NCBI RefSeq assembly: GCF_916618895.1
Contig: NZ_OU745391.1
Coordinates: forward strand, 1,116,001 to 1,180,000
Reading direction: 5' to 3'
Length of the DNA stretch: 64,000 bases
Origin: Pseudoclavibacter sp. Marseille-Q3772
GTDB taxonomy: Bacteria > Actinomycetota > Actinomycetes > Actinomycetales > Microbacteriaceae
Made by a program: the position numbers and the translations under genes. The notes below the pieces were generated by a model. It ran no database searches. It was not told the DNA's origin and saw only the letters and a program-made list of their open reading frames with translations. Positions 14,666 to 23,684 of the stretch are shown here, piece by piece (position 1 is the stretch's first letter; every line of letters starts with the position of its first letter).

Positions 14666-17467
14666 TTAGGCGTTGCGCTGGCGACGGATCGTCAGCACGG
14701 CACCTGCGGCGGTCGCAGCTGCAGCAGCAATTGCTAGACCGTGAATGAGCGAGTCGTCCGCACCGGTTACGGCAAGGCCGTTGCCGTTCTCGTCGCCTTC
14801 GGCGATGCCGGCGGTCTCATCAGTACCGGGGATGTCCTCTCCCGGAGCGACTCCTGCTTCCTCGACGACCTTGAAGCCAGCCTCTACGGTCACATCACCC
14901 TGGGTGATGATGATCTTGTAATCACCGGCTGGGAACGGCAGGTTGTCCTTGATCAAGTTGCCGTTCCGGTCGAACTCTGCCCAGGTCAACACGCCCGAAG
15001 CCTCGCCGTTCTCATCGATCTCGACGTCGAACTCGGTCTTGTCGCCAGCGGGGGTTACCAGGTGTGCGGTAACTGGTTCGCCAGGAACGAAGTTGCCAAC
15101 GATCCACTGGATACCCTTGACCGACTGCGATTGGGTTACCTCGTCAACGCGAACCTTGACAAACGGGTCAGCGTGTTCGACGACTTCAATGGCCGCGCGT
15201 GCTTCAACACCGTCCTGCGTGGCAACCACCTCGTGCGTTCCCGGGGTCGCATCCTCCGGAACGTTGAAGGTATGGACCGCAGTACCGTTGTCATCGGCGG
15301 CGGCCGATCCAACCGAAACGGGTGTCGAGTGGAACTCGAAGTTGACCTTGGCGCCCGGCTTGAATCCGGTCGCGGTGGCCGTAATCTGATCGCCCGGAGC
15401 CACCGAGGTCTTGTCAATCGTTACCGTGGCAGTACCTTCAGATTCACCCGGGGTTTCGGGTGTGGTTACAGTGAGCGGCAGGTTCACGGTCGAACCGCTG
15501 TCCTGGGCAACAACCTGGATGGTGTAGTCACCGGCAGCGACCGATTCCGGAACGGTGAAGGTAACCTCGGCGCTGTTGTTCTCTCCGTTTGCGGTTACAC
15601 CGGTGATCTCGCCTTCGCCGATGACATTGCCGTCGAGCTTTACCTCAACCTTGCTGTCAGCAGTGAAGTTCTTCGAGCGCAGGTCAGTGCCCTGAACCGT
15701 GAAGGTCTTCTCTGCGCCCGCTGCAACGGTCGGCGCAGCGTCACCGTCGAAGTAGTCCTTAACCTCGAAACCGTTACGGGTGGATTCCGGCTTGAGTTCC
15801 TGGTTGGGCAGCGACTTCACGTACCCAACGAATGCGTCGAGGTCAACCGAACCGGTGTCGTAAACGTTGTCTGCCTTCGTCAGCGAGTGGAAGTTGTCAC
15901 CACCGGCTGCGAGGAAGGTCGGCATAACAACCTTGTAGGTTGCGTTCGGGTCGAGTGCCTTGCCATCGATGTAGATCGAAGTGATGCGCGATCCTTCGGC
16001 GAGGTCAGTGTTGTAGGTGTAGTCAACGTTGCTCGACATACCGAGCTGCAGGTACGGACGTCCCGGAACGTTACCGTCCTTGTCACGCTGCCACTGCTGT
16101 TCGAATACTTCCTTGAGGTACTCACCCTTGATCGACACGATCGCGAGGTTGTTCACGAACGGAAGTACGGTCTGAGCGTCCTTGTAGGTGAGGGTGCCAT
16201 CACCGGCGATGTCGGCACGCAGACCACCCGGGTTCATAATCGACAGGTCGGCCTTGGTCTCCTCGGTGCCTACGTTGTTGGCCCAGTTGTGCATCGAGTC
16301 AGCAACAACGCTACCGAGGGTGGATTCCTGCGCACGGTCGTCACCGCCGACGTTACCGTTTTCCCATGTGTACGCGCGGCTAATGTCGTCGTTCACGACA
16401 CCGATCTTCTCCGCGCCGAGCACCTCGGCCTTGGCGAGTGCATCCTGCTGAACTCGGACAACATCGTCGTAGATTGCCTGCGATTCTGGGCTCAGGCCAT
16501 CGCGGTTGAATACCGGTTCTTTGTCAGCGAACGTCTCAACCACTGACGAGTCAGCGTTGACAACCTTGCCCGACTCATCCACGGTCAGCACTACCTGTCC
16601 GAACGCGTCAGCATAGGACGCAGCCTGAACAACCGGACGGGTGCTGTCACCGTTAGGCGCGTCGTAGTTGTACTTCTGGTGGGTGTGCGCGTGGTAGATC
16701 GCCGAAACCTTCGGCGAAGTGCCCGTCACCATCGAGTTGAAGACCTCGTTAGCCGCGTTCTCTTCGTAGCTGCCCGAGCTAGGGCCACCCTCGTGGTACG
16801 AAGCGACAAGGATGTCTGCTTCGCCGTTCGACTCGTCGCCGTCAGTGAGCAGGTCGGCGTACTTGTTAACACCTTCAACCGGGTCGCTGAAGGTGACGCC
16901 TTCAATACCCGAAGGGGTTACAGCCGAAGGGGTGGCTGCGGTCACGGCGCCGATTACACCAACGCGCAGGCCGCCTGCTTCGACGATCTTGTACGGGTCG
17001 AGTAGCAGTTCACCGTCCTTGGTGACGTTGGTGGCGAGCATGTGGCCGAGTTCCTGCTGGATAGCAACAGCGTCGTCCTGTCCCTTGTCGAACTCGTGGT
17101 TTCCGGCGGTGTAGACGTCTACACCAAGTGCCTTAAGTGCATCCTTCGAAGGCTGGTCACCGTCAACCGACGACTCAAACTCCGAAGCACCAAACTGGTC
17201 ACCACTGCTGATAATGACGGTGTTGTCTGCGCCATAGGCATCCTGTGCGGTGAGTACACCAGCGGCGAATGCATCAACCTTGGTGATGCGACCGTGGAAG
17301 TCGTTGAAACCGACCAGGTTGATCTGGGTCTTACCCTCAGTGGGCTGAATGATCTGACCGTCGGTGCGGGCTTCGGCGTTAGCCGGAGCGACGAATGCGG
17401 TAAGGGCAAGCGCCGAACCCGCGAGGGTTGCGGCGAATCCCTTCACCGTTGTTGCGAAGCGAACCAC
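14666..17467 (-). CDS. Secreted, cell-wall-anchored 5'-nucleotidase / metallophosphatase
   Basis: Predicted 933 aa. A Sec signal ends at APANAEA. The metallophosphatase domain has NDFHGR, SSGDQFG, GNHEFD and HAHTH metal-binding motifs, then the 5_nucleotid_C domain (about 340-540). Then come Ig-like modules and a C-terminal LAVTGAD sorting signal, hydrophobic helix and RRQR tail, which fits sortase anchoring of the LAxTG type. UshA-type enzymes release nucleoside and phosphate from nucleotides outside the cell. The GTG at 17467 is chosen because AAGGAG lies 5 nt upstream. The last two modules are paralogous to those of the nuclease encoded next door, and a PHO-box-like repeat lies 45 nt upstream. 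Confidence 0.92.
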   Translation of the reverse strand: MVRFATTVKGFAATLAGSALALTAFVAPANAEARTDGQIIQPTEGKTQINLVGFNDFHGRITKVDAFAAGVLTAQDAYGADNTVIISSGDQFGASEFESSVDGDQPSKDALKALGVDVYTAGNHEFDKGQDDAVAIQQELGHMLATNVTKDGELLLDPYKIVEAGGLRVGVIGAVTAATPSAVTPSGIEGVTFSDPVEGVNKYADLLTDGDESNGEADILVASYHEGGPSSGSYEENAANEVFNSMVTGTSPKVSAIYHAHTHQKYNYDAPNGDSTRPVVQAASYADAFGQVVLTVDESGKVVNADSSVVETFADKEPVFNRDGLSPESQAIYDDVVRVQQDALAKAEVLGAEKIGVVNDDISRAYTWENGNVGGDDRAQESTLGSVVADSMHNWANNVGTEETKADLSIMNPGGLRADIAGDGTLTYKDAQTVLPFVNNLAIVSIKGEYLKEVFEQQWQRDKDGNVPGRPYLQLGMSSNVDYTYNTDLAEGSRITSIYIDGKALDPNATYKVVMPTFLAAGGDNFHSLTKADNVYDTGSVDLDAFVGYVKSLPNQELKPESTRNGFEVKDYFDGDAAPTVAAGAEKTFTVQGTDLRSKNFTADSKVEVKLDGNVIGEGEITGVTANGENNSAEVTFTVPESVAAGDYTIQVVAQDSGSTVNLPLTVTTPETPGESEGTATVTIDKTSVAPGDQITATATGFKPGAKVNFEFHSTPVSVGSAAADDNGTAVHTFNVPEDATPGTHEVVATQDGVEARAAIEVVEHADPFVKVRVDEVTQSQSVKGIQWIVGNFVPGEPVTAHLVTPAGDKTEFDVEIDENGEASGVLTWAEFDRNGNLIKDNLPFPAGDYKIIITQGDVTVEAGFKVVEEAGVAPGEDIPGTDETAGIAEGDENGNGLAVTGADDSLIHGLAIAAAAATAAGAVLTIRRQRNA

Positions 17468-17512
17468 ATGAACTCCTTGCAAGAGCGAACACGAACTCGC
17501 CCAGCATCACCC

Positions 17513-17534
17513 GTGAAGGTAACGACAAGGTAAA
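17513..17534 (-). promoter_or_regulatory. PHO-box-like 11-bp direct repeat upstream of the 5'-nucleotidase
   Basis: On the minus strand TTTACCTTGTC is followed directly by GTTACCTTCAC, eight of eleven positions identical. Contiguous 11-bp direct repeats are the architecture of actinobacterial PhoP boxes. A related GTTACCT unit lies upstream of the nuclease gene. Binding is inferred, not shown. Confidence 0.5.
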
Positions 17535-17611
17535 AAACAGAAGTCATTCAGGCTGCATCCTTATCGACCCCTGAATTGTGCACGCTGTGTGGGACAAACG
17601 GATACGGAAAT

Positions 17612-17652
17612 ACGACGGATGGGACGGGCCCGAAACCCACCCCATCCGTCGT
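17612..17652 (-). terminator. Terminator of the NucH-type nuclease gene
   Basis: Perfect 12-bp arms ACGACGGATGGG / CCCATCCGTCGT, 26 nt after the nuclease stop. On the minus strand they are followed by ATTTCC. It should isolate the nuclease gene from the downstream nucleotidase gene, which therefore needs its own promoter. Confidence 0.7.
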
Positions 17653-17678
17653 TATCGCCCGTTCAGGCTCGCTGCCCG

Positions 17679-20600
17679 TTATGCCTTGCGACGGCGCTGC
17701 AGCATCACACCGGCACCCGCGAGGGTGAGGACGATCGCGAAGCCGGCAAGAACCGAGAGGTCCTGCGCACCGGTTTCGGCAAGTCCGCCCTTGCCCGAAC
17801 CAGGCTCGCCGTCACCAGGCTTCGCCGGGTCGGTTGCGTCGGTAGCTGCCGGCGCGCTCGGGTCAACGGGTGCACCATCCGCGGTCACAATGAACTTCGC
17901 CTCAACGGCCTTGTCACCCTGTACCAGGACGATGGTGTACTCACCCTCAGGGAACGCCAGGTTGTCCTCGATGATGTTGCCATCCTCGTCGAACGTTGCC
18001 CAGGTCAACGTTCCCGAAGCGTAGCCATCACCGTCGATCTCAATGTCGAACTTCATCCGCTCACCGTTCGGCAGAACCAGGTATGCCTCAGCCTGCTCAC
18101 CCGGAGTGAGGCCACCCGCGAGCCACTCGACACCCTGCTTCGACTCTGCCGGCGAGTAGCGCGGGTGCTCAACCACCACGAACGGTTCTACCGGAGCCGG
18201 AGTCTCAGTCTCAGTCGGAGCCGGAGTCTCAGTTTCCGTCGGAGCCGGAGTCTCGGTTTCCGTCGGAGCCGGAGTCTCGGTTTCCGTCGGAGCAACTACC
18301 CCAATATCGGTGCGTGCCTCGAGGTCACCCTGCAGGGCAACCACTTCGTGCATTCCCACAGTTGCGTCTGCCGGAACATCGAAGGTGAGGGTGGCGACAC
18401 CGGATGCATCAGCGGTGGCTGACCCGATGGCTACCGGAGTCGAGTGGAACTCGAAGTTCACCGGCTCGTTTGGTTTGAAACCGGTGGCAGTTGCGGTAAC
18501 TCTGCGCTGGCCCTGGTTAACGACTGAGTCGTCCACGGTAACCGCAGGGTTCAGCGGCACCTCCGGGGTCTCGGTCTCAGTCGGAGCCGGGGTGTTGGTC
18601 TCGGTCGGAGCCGGAGTCTCGGTCTCGGTCGGAGCCGGAGTCTCGGTCTCGGTCGGAGCCGGAGTCTCAGTTGGCTCCGGAGTTGCAATCGGCTCCATGA
18701 CAATCGAGAAGTTCGGCTGGCCGAAGGATTCCGTCAGGTCAACACGGTTCACACCGTACTTGCCGTCACCGAGGTCGGTCACCGCAAGCTTAGTTGCGCC
18801 GTTCTTCGCAGTCACAGACTTGATCTTGTAACCATCCTTGGCGGTGACCTTGACGCCCAACTGGTCGCCGAGGAAGGTGTGCTCGCTACCGTCAGCATTC
18901 ATTGCGTGGTATGAGTCACCCGTGCCCGAGCCGTACTTCGCGACTGCGGACTCGTCACCGTCGAAGAACTCAACCGAAGCAAGTCCGTCCTGGCCCGCGG
19001 TCTCACCGTCAAGCACAACCTTCGCCTTTGCGGTTACCTGCGAAAAGCCAACTACGAGCTCTGCAGGCGAAGCGGCACTGGCTTCCGGAATCTCCACGGT
19101 TGCCATCGGGTACTTGTTGCCCTGTACGCGAGCGTTGCTGGTCTTGCCGGTGGCCGCGTCGATGTAGGTCGCGTCTTCCGACTTGATCTGCACAATCTTC
19201 ATGCGCGAATCATCGGCGTCGTTGAAGTACTGCGAGCGCTGGTTAGCGATCGGGAAGTACACCTCAGCGGTGCCCGGAGCCATACCCGCAAAGTGGTAGG
19301 TGCCATCCTTGTCGGTGGTCATCCACCACTTGCCAGCCGCATCCTTGACGTATACGTACCCCTTGTCGACCTGCAGCTCGCCCTCATCGAGGGTGTTGTT
19401 CGGCTTGTTATCGCGGTAGAACTGTACGTTCAGCGCGGTCGTCGGCTTTGGTTCGGGAACGTTGAAACCAACGATTTCCGGGTTGTGGTCGGATGCACGG
19501 AACGGGTCGGCACTGTACAGCTGCGTCACGTTGTAGTTGTTGCGGCTGTACTCGAGCGCGATTGGCTCGTAAGCGTTGATCGTCCAGATTTCCTGGTCGG
19601 TCACAAGCTTCGCTGCTGCTGGCGAGGCGAAGATGTGGTCGAGGGAGCCGACCATGCCACCGAAGAGGTAGGACTCGTCGGATTCGCTCGCGAGCAGGTC
19701 AACGTAGCCAGCGTCGGTGATCGTGGTGATCGGGGTTTCCTTGGCGTAGGCGTTGAAGTCACCTGCGAGGAAAGCAAGATCAGTGCCCTGCTTCTGCTGC
19801 TGTGCAGTCGAGAACTCAATTACTGCCTTAGCCTGGCGGGTACGGTCACCATTCCAACCGCCGGTGTTGTTCGACGGGTTGCCATCGTCGTCAGGCGAGG
19901 CGTTGTCGCCGCTACCCGAACCACCCTTTGACTTGAAGTGGTTGGCGATCACAACGAACTTGGTGTCGGGGTCCTTCACGGTCGCGAAAGTCGCTGCCAG
20001 CGGAGCGCGTGCGTTCGTGAAGTCCGGGCTGTCGAGGATTTCGGTCGAGCCATCTACATAGCTGACCGCATCCTTCTTGTAGATGATTCCGGTGCGGATG
20101 ACGTCGTCACCGGTTGCCGGAATCGATGCCGGCGACGGTACGTACGACCAATTTCCACCCTTCGCGTTCAGCGCTTCAACAAGCTTCTTGATCGCGTCGT
20201 CACGGTCCTTACCGAAGTCCGAAGAGTCTTCGATCTCCTCGAGAGCAACCACAGATGCATCCAGCTGGTTGATCGCGTTAACGATCTTGCTCTGCTGCTG
20301 CTCGAAGCTATCCGCATCGAAGGCGCCGCGCATCTTGCAGCGGTTGGCGGTCGTGGGGTTGCCTTCGCGGTCCGTGTACGGCTTGCACTTCGGGTCGGTG
20401 TTACCCAGCGTCGGGAAGTAGTTCAGCACGTTGAACGATGCCACGGTGACATCGGTTCCGAGCTTCGGCGCAGCCTCACGTACGTCCGAGAACGCAACCG
20501 GCATGTTCTCGGTACCGACCTGCTGCTGAGTTGGCTGCAGGCGCCACTTGTCGAAGCTGTAGTCCAGGACGACGCCCTCGTTGAAGGTCGCTTCCGCACC

Positions 20601-21950
20601 GACCGTGACCGGGTGGTCAAGGTCGAGGTACGGCAGCGGCGACTTCTTTGCATCGGCGTTCTTCATGTAGTCCCAGGTGGAACCGTCGTCAAGCAGAATT
20701 GCCCGAGCTTCGTTGTCCTCGACCTGAGCCTTTGCCTCGGCTGAATCAGGAGCACCGACAGCGGTGGGCTGCTTGAGCGGGGTGTCACCGAACGCGAGAC
20801 CGATCTCGCCGTAGGTGTTCAGGCTGTAGTTGTCGGTGACGACCAGTCCGGTGGGCTTGAGCAGCATGCCCTCGTAGTTCTCACGAGCGCCCTTGTCAGC
20901 CCATGCCTGCTGGTCGATTTCCTTCGGAGTTACGGTTCCGAGCGAGTTCGACAGCACCTCAACCTTGGATGCGGTGAGTTGGGTCGCATTATAGTACTCG
21001 GATACCTGCCCGGTTACCGTGACCGAGTCGCCGATCTTGACCTGCTTCACGAAGCTGAGGTCCTTGTTGTAGACGAACACACCGGTGGATCCGGTGTGTT
21101 CGGCCGGAGCGGTTCCGTCAGCCATCTGGATGTAGAAACCGTTCTTGTTGCCGGTCGGGTATACGGCCGTAACCACACCCTGGGTGGTGACCGTCTTGCC
21201 ATCCAGCGGGCTCGCATCCGAAGTGCCCTGAATCTCGGCAATGGTGGTGTCAGCGCTCGGGGCTTCGGTGGGAGTCGGAGTTTCGGTCGGAGCCGGGGTG
21301 TCAGTCGGCTCTGGAGTCTCGGTCGGAGCCGGGGTTTCGGTCGGCGCGGGTGCTTCACCTGCGGATCCGGACTTCTGCGGCGTTGGCTCGCCTGCAGAGA
21401 AGTCGTCGGCGTTGTTGTCGGTGTCGACCTTCGGGTCCTTACGAGCGATCGAGGTGGTGTTCGAGGTTCCGGCCGCTGCCTTGCCCTCAAACTTCTTCGC
21501 ACCGCCCCAGCCGACGAGGTCGATGACGTTGCCGCTAGCGTCAACGAGCTCGATGGCGGCGCCCTTCGCACCAATTGCCATTTCGCCCACGAGGTCGGCA
21601 TCTACGTCTTGCGTGCCGCCGTTACCCGCTGCCTGGCTTACGAGGAAGTAGTCACCGGGCTGGATCGTTCCAGAAAGCGTCGTTGGAGGTGTGTATGCCG
21701 AACCGCCAGTGGACTGACCGTTCAGTACCCAGCCGTCGAGCGAAACTGGCTCGCTCGACAGGTTGTAGAGCTCGATGAAGTCTTGTTTGTACGCAGCGCC
21801 ACTGTTGCCGCCGCCGCCGTAGACCTCGTTGATCACTACCGATTTGGAAGGAGCTGCTGAGGCCTCTTGAGGCGCGAGCCCAACCAGCCCGGTTACACCG
21901 AGCGCAAGGGCCGTCGCCGAAGCCACCAAGTGCTTCAGATACTTGTTCAC
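17679..21950 (-). CDS. ExeM/NucH-family extracellular nuclease, cell-wall-anchored
   Basis: Predicted 1423 aa. The order is signal peptide (cleaved near EASAAPSK), lamin-tail domain (about 40-180), Pro/Thr linker, OB-like nuclease accessory region, then an endonuclease/exonuclease/phosphatase domain. That domain has ASFNVLNYF, ALEEIED, NHFKSKGG, AGDFNAY, SLDHIFA and SDHNPE, all the catalytic blocks. Two further Pro-Thr-Glu repeat linkers flank Ig-like modules, and the end is LAETG plus helix and RRRKA tail, a sortase signal. It should degrade extracellular DNA. GTG at 21950 is chosen over an earlier GTG because AAAGG lies 6 nt upstream and the signal peptide begins there. Three contiguous GTT-type 11-bp repeats lie upstream. 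Confidence 0.93.
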   Translation of the reverse strand: MNKYLKHLVASATALALGVTGLVGLAPQEASAAPSKSVVINEVYGGGGNSGAAYKQDFIELYNLSSEPVSLDGWVLNGQSTGGSAYTPPTTLSGTIQPGDYFLVSQAAGNGGTQDVDADLVGEMAIGAKGAAIELVDASGNVIDLVGWGGAKKFEGKAAAGTSNTTSIARKDPKVDTDNNADDFSAGEPTPQKSGSAGEAPAPTETPAPTETPEPTDTPAPTETPTPTEAPSADTTIAEIQGTSDASPLDGKTVTTQGVVTAVYPTGNKNGFYIQMADGTAPAEHTGSTGVFVYNKDLSFVKQVKIGDSVTVTGQVSEYYNATQLTASKVEVLSNSLGTVTPKEIDQQAWADKGARENYEGMLLKPTGLVVTDNYSLNTYGEIGLAFGDTPLKQPTAVGAPDSAEAKAQVEDNEARAILLDDGSTWDYMKNADAKKSPLPYLDLDHPVTVGAEATFNEGVVLDYSFDKWRLQPTQQQVGTENMPVAFSDVREAAPKLGTDVTVASFNVLNYFPTLGNTDPKCKPYTDREGNPTTANRCKMRGAFDADSFEQQQSKIVNAINQLDASVVALEEIEDSSDFGKDRDDAIKKLVEALNAKGGNWSYVPSPASIPATGDDVIRTGIIYKKDAVSYVDGSTEILDSPDFTNARAPLAATFATVKDPDTKFVVIANHFKSKGGSGSGDNASPDDDGNPSNNTGGWNGDRTRQAKAVIEFSTAQQQKQGTDLAFLAGDFNAYAKETPITTITDAGYVDLLASESDESYLFGGMVGSLDHIFASPAAAKLVTDQEIWTINAYEPIALEYSRNNYNVTQLYSADPFRASDHNPEIVGFNVPEPKPTTALNVQFYRDNKPNNTLDEGELQVDKGYVYVKDAAGKWWMTTDKDGTYHFAGMAPGTAEVYFPIANQRSQYFNDADDSRMKIVQIKSEDATYIDAATGKTSNARVQGNKYPMATVEIPEASAASPAELVVGFSQVTAKAKVVLDGETAGQDGLASVEFFDGDESAVAKYGSGTGDSYHAMNADGSEHTFLGDQLGVKVTAKDGYKIKSVTAKNGATKLAVTDLGDGKYGVNRVDLTESFGQPNFSIVMEPIATPEPTETPAPTETETPAPTETETPAPTETNTPAPTETETPEVPLNPAVTVDDSVVNQGQRRVTATATGFKPNEPVNFEFHSTPVAIGSATADASGVATLTFDVPADATVGMHEVVALQGDLEARTDIGVVAPTETETPAPTETETPAPTETETPAPTETETPAPVEPFVVVEHPRYSPAESKQGVEWLAGGLTPGEQAEAYLVLPNGERMKFDIEIDGDGYASGTLTWATFDEDGNIIEDNLAFPEGEYTIVLVQGDKAVEAKFIVTADGAPVDPSAPAATDATDPAKPGDGEPGSGKGGLAETGAQDLSVLAGFAIVLTLAGAGVMLQRRRKA
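18187..18294 (-). repeat. 24-bp in-frame tandem repeats (ETETPAPT linker), block 1
   Basis: About four copies of a 24-bp unit encode ETETPAPT near the nuclease C-terminus. Several units differ by only one or two bases, so the array is recent and could change length without breaking the reading frame. Confidence 0.85.
18571..18678 (-). repeat. 24-bp in-frame tandem repeats (ETETPAPT linker), block 2
   Basis: A second array of about four ETETPAPT-type 24-bp units in the same nuclease gene, separated from block 1 by an Ig-like module. The similarity of the blocks allows recombination between them that would delete that module. Confidence 0.85.
21261..21352 (-). repeat. Degenerate PTETP/APTE linker repeats, block 3
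   Basis: Pro-Thr-Glu linker between the lamin-tail domain and the nuclease accessory region. The units are 12-24 bp and more diverged than those in the two C-terminal blocks. Confidence 0.7.
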
Positions 21951-22002
21951 CACGAACCTTTCGATTGCCGAATCCGCTAACACAGCGTCCTCAAGCTATG
22001 GC

Positions 22003-22035
22003 TCCAGGCTAACAATCAGGCAACGGACAGGTAAC
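22003..22035 (-). promoter_or_regulatory. Three contiguous 11-bp GTT repeats (PHO-box-like) before the nuclease gene
   Basis: On the minus strand GTTACCTGTCC, GTTGCCTGATT and GTTAGCCTGGA follow one another without gaps, 53 nt before the nuclease start. A further GTTACATGAAC lies upstream at 22064-22074. The 11-bp phasing and GTT head match the design of PhoP sites and the repeat before the 5'-nucleotidase gene. Confidence 0.5.
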
Positions 22036-22117
22036 GCTAATGTGAAGCAAACGATTACCAAATGTTCATGTAACGCGGGCGCGTCCTCTGGTATCGAAGC
22101 TCGGGGACGTGGCCTAC

Positions 22118-22621
22118 CTATAGTTGCATCAGCATGCGAGTGTTTCCGAGTGTGTTCGGTTTCACCCACGGCAGGTCCAAGAACTCGGCCATACCCGCAT
22201 CCGGAGAATGCAACATCTGCCGGTATGTGGGCTCATCCACCACGTGTTCATCAACGGCAGCGAAACCGAACTTCGCGAAAAAGTCCGTCTCAAACGTCAG
22301 GCAGAACAAGCGCTCGAGCCCCAACTCACGCGCCTGCGCCATCAACCCACGCACGATGCATCCGCCGATACCGCGACCGCGCGCATCCGCACTGGTCGCA
22401 ACCGTACGGATCTCGCCCAAGTCGCGCCACAACACGTGCAACGCACCGCAGCCGAGGATCTCACCGCGCTCATCCTCAACAACCACAAACTCCTGAACCG
22501 CCTCGTACAGCACCACGAGGTCCTTGCGCAGGATGATGTTCTGCTCGACATAGGGAGCAATGAGCGCGTGAATCGCCACCACATCGGAGGTGCGAGCGCG
22601 GCGGGTAGTAAGGCCGTTCAT
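22118..22621 (-). CDS. GNAT amino-acid N-acetyltransferase (short ArgA type)
   Basis: Predicted 167 aa, the size of the stand-alone ArgA-like acetyltransferases of actinobacteria (Rv2747 type). GNAT features include the acetyl-CoA loop ADARGRGIGG and the preceding strand GEIRTVATS, then LFCLTFETDFFAKFGF. Such enzymes make N-acetylglutamate for arginine synthesis. The ATG at 22621 (MNGLTTRRAR) is chosen because the 29 residues encoded upstream do not fit the family. It diverges from the Ppx/GppA gene with 85 bp between starts. Confidence 0.85.
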   Translation of the reverse strand: MNGLTTRRARTSDVVAIHALIAPYVEQNIILRKDLVVLYEAVQEFVVVEDERGEILGCGALHVLWRDLGEIRTVATSADARGRGIGGCIVRGLMAQARELGLERLFCLTFETDFFAKFGFAAVDEHVVDEPTYRQMLHSPDAGMAEFLDLPWVKPNTLGNTRMLMQL

Positions 22622-22693
22622 CGTTATATTGTGCGCCCTCGCGCGATTTTTTGCAGGCCGTTGGCACGGCGACGCTGCCTGCGGATGTGGTCG

Positions 22694-22699
22694 TAGAAT
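22694..22699 (+). promoter_or_regulatory. -10 hexamer of leaderless ppx
   Basis: TAGAAT lies 7 nt before the ATG at 22707 and overlaps the alternative ATG at 22698, which argues for the downstream start. Confidence 0.5.
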
Positions 22700-22706
22700 G
22701 ATCCGC

Positions 22707-23654
22707 ATGCGTTTGGGCGTCCTCGATGTTGGTTCTAATACCGTTCACCTGCTCGTTGTGGACGCACATCCCGGTGCGAGACCGGTGCACTTCTCCTCTA
22801 TTAAGTCGACGCTGCGGCTCATGCAATACCTCGAGCCGAACGGCGCGATCTCCGATGCCGGTTGCGAACGAATCATGGAGACGCTGCGCAACGCGAAGAA
22901 GCACATCGAGAAGTCAAATATTGATGAACTGCTGCCGATGGCAACCAGCGCGCTGCGTGAAGCGAAGAACGGTGAGAAGCTGCTCAAACGTATTCGCAAA
23001 GAAGTCGGCATCAACCTGCAGGTGATGTCGGGGCCGGATGAGGCGCGAGTCACCTTCCTTGCGGTACGTCGCTGGTTCGGATGGGCAGCGGGGCGCATCA
23101 TGCTCGTCGACATCGGCGGCGGCTCGCTCGAACTCGCGATCGGTAGCGATGAGCTCCCCGAACACGCAATGTCCCTCCCCCTGGGAGCCGGGCGCATGAC
23201 CAGAATGTTTTTAAAGTCAGACCCGCCGAGCGATAAGGAACTCGACTCGCTACGGGCCCACATCCGCGAACACCTCCCCTCAGCGCAGCGTGAGTTCGGC
23301 AAACTCGATCGAGCCGACCAGTTCGTCGGCTCCTCGAAAACCATTCGCTCGCTTGCGCGCCTTGCCGGATCGGTGACCGATGGGGTTGGGCCGGATGACC
23401 TGATTAGTCTCACCCGCTGGCGCCTGGATGATTGGCTGCCGCGGATGGCGAAGATTCCGGCCGATGCTCGCCGCGCCCTGCCCGGCATCACTCAGGACCG
23501 TTCATTTCAGATTGTCGCCGGTGGGTATGTGCTCTCCGAGGTGATGCACGCCTTCGATATCGAGCGGCTCAACGTCTCACCGTGGGCGATGCGCGAAGGT
23601 GTGCTGCTTGACTACCTTGACCGACTGCCGCAGGGAATCGGTAACGGCCGCTAG
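22707..23654 (+). CDS. ppx: Ppx/GppA family phosphatase (exopolyphosphatase-like)
   Basis: Predicted 315 aa, the length of the short single-module actinobacterial Ppx proteins. The ASKHA fold motifs are LGVLDVGSNTVHLLVVD (phosphate 1), IMLVDIGGGSLELAIG (phosphate 2) and LPLGAGRMTRMF. The family removes phosphate from polyphosphate or pppGpp; which is used here cannot be read from sequence. The start is set by a TAGAAT -10 seven nt upstream and by the family N-terminus MRLGVLDVGSNT. Confidence 0.9.
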   Translation: MRLGVLDVGSNTVHLLVVDAHPGARPVHFSSIKSTLRLMQYLEPNGAISDAGCERIMETLRNAKKHIEKSNIDELLPMATSALREAKNGEKLLKRIRKEVGINLQVMSGPDEARVTFLAVRRWFGWAAGRIMLVDIGGGSLELAIGSDELPEHAMSLPLGAGRMTRMFLKSDPPSDKELDSLRAHIREHLPSAQREFGKLDRADQFVGSSKTIRSLARLAGSVTDGVGPDDLISLTRWRLDDWLPRMAKIPADARRALPGITQDRSFQIVAGGYVLSEVMHAFDIERLNVSPWAMREGVLLDYLDRLPQGIGNGR

Positions 23655-23684
23655 GGTTCCGGATTGTGGATACCGGCGGGGTCA

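Noticed and set aside
14741..16546. 601-codon open frame opposite the 5'-nucleotidase
   Set aside because: No domain, signal or ribosome-binding site; the opposite strand encodes clear metallophosphatase motifs.
22698..22706. Upstream ATG of ppx as the true start
   Set aside because: It overlaps the TAGAAT -10 hexamer and the family N-terminus begins at the next ATG (22707).
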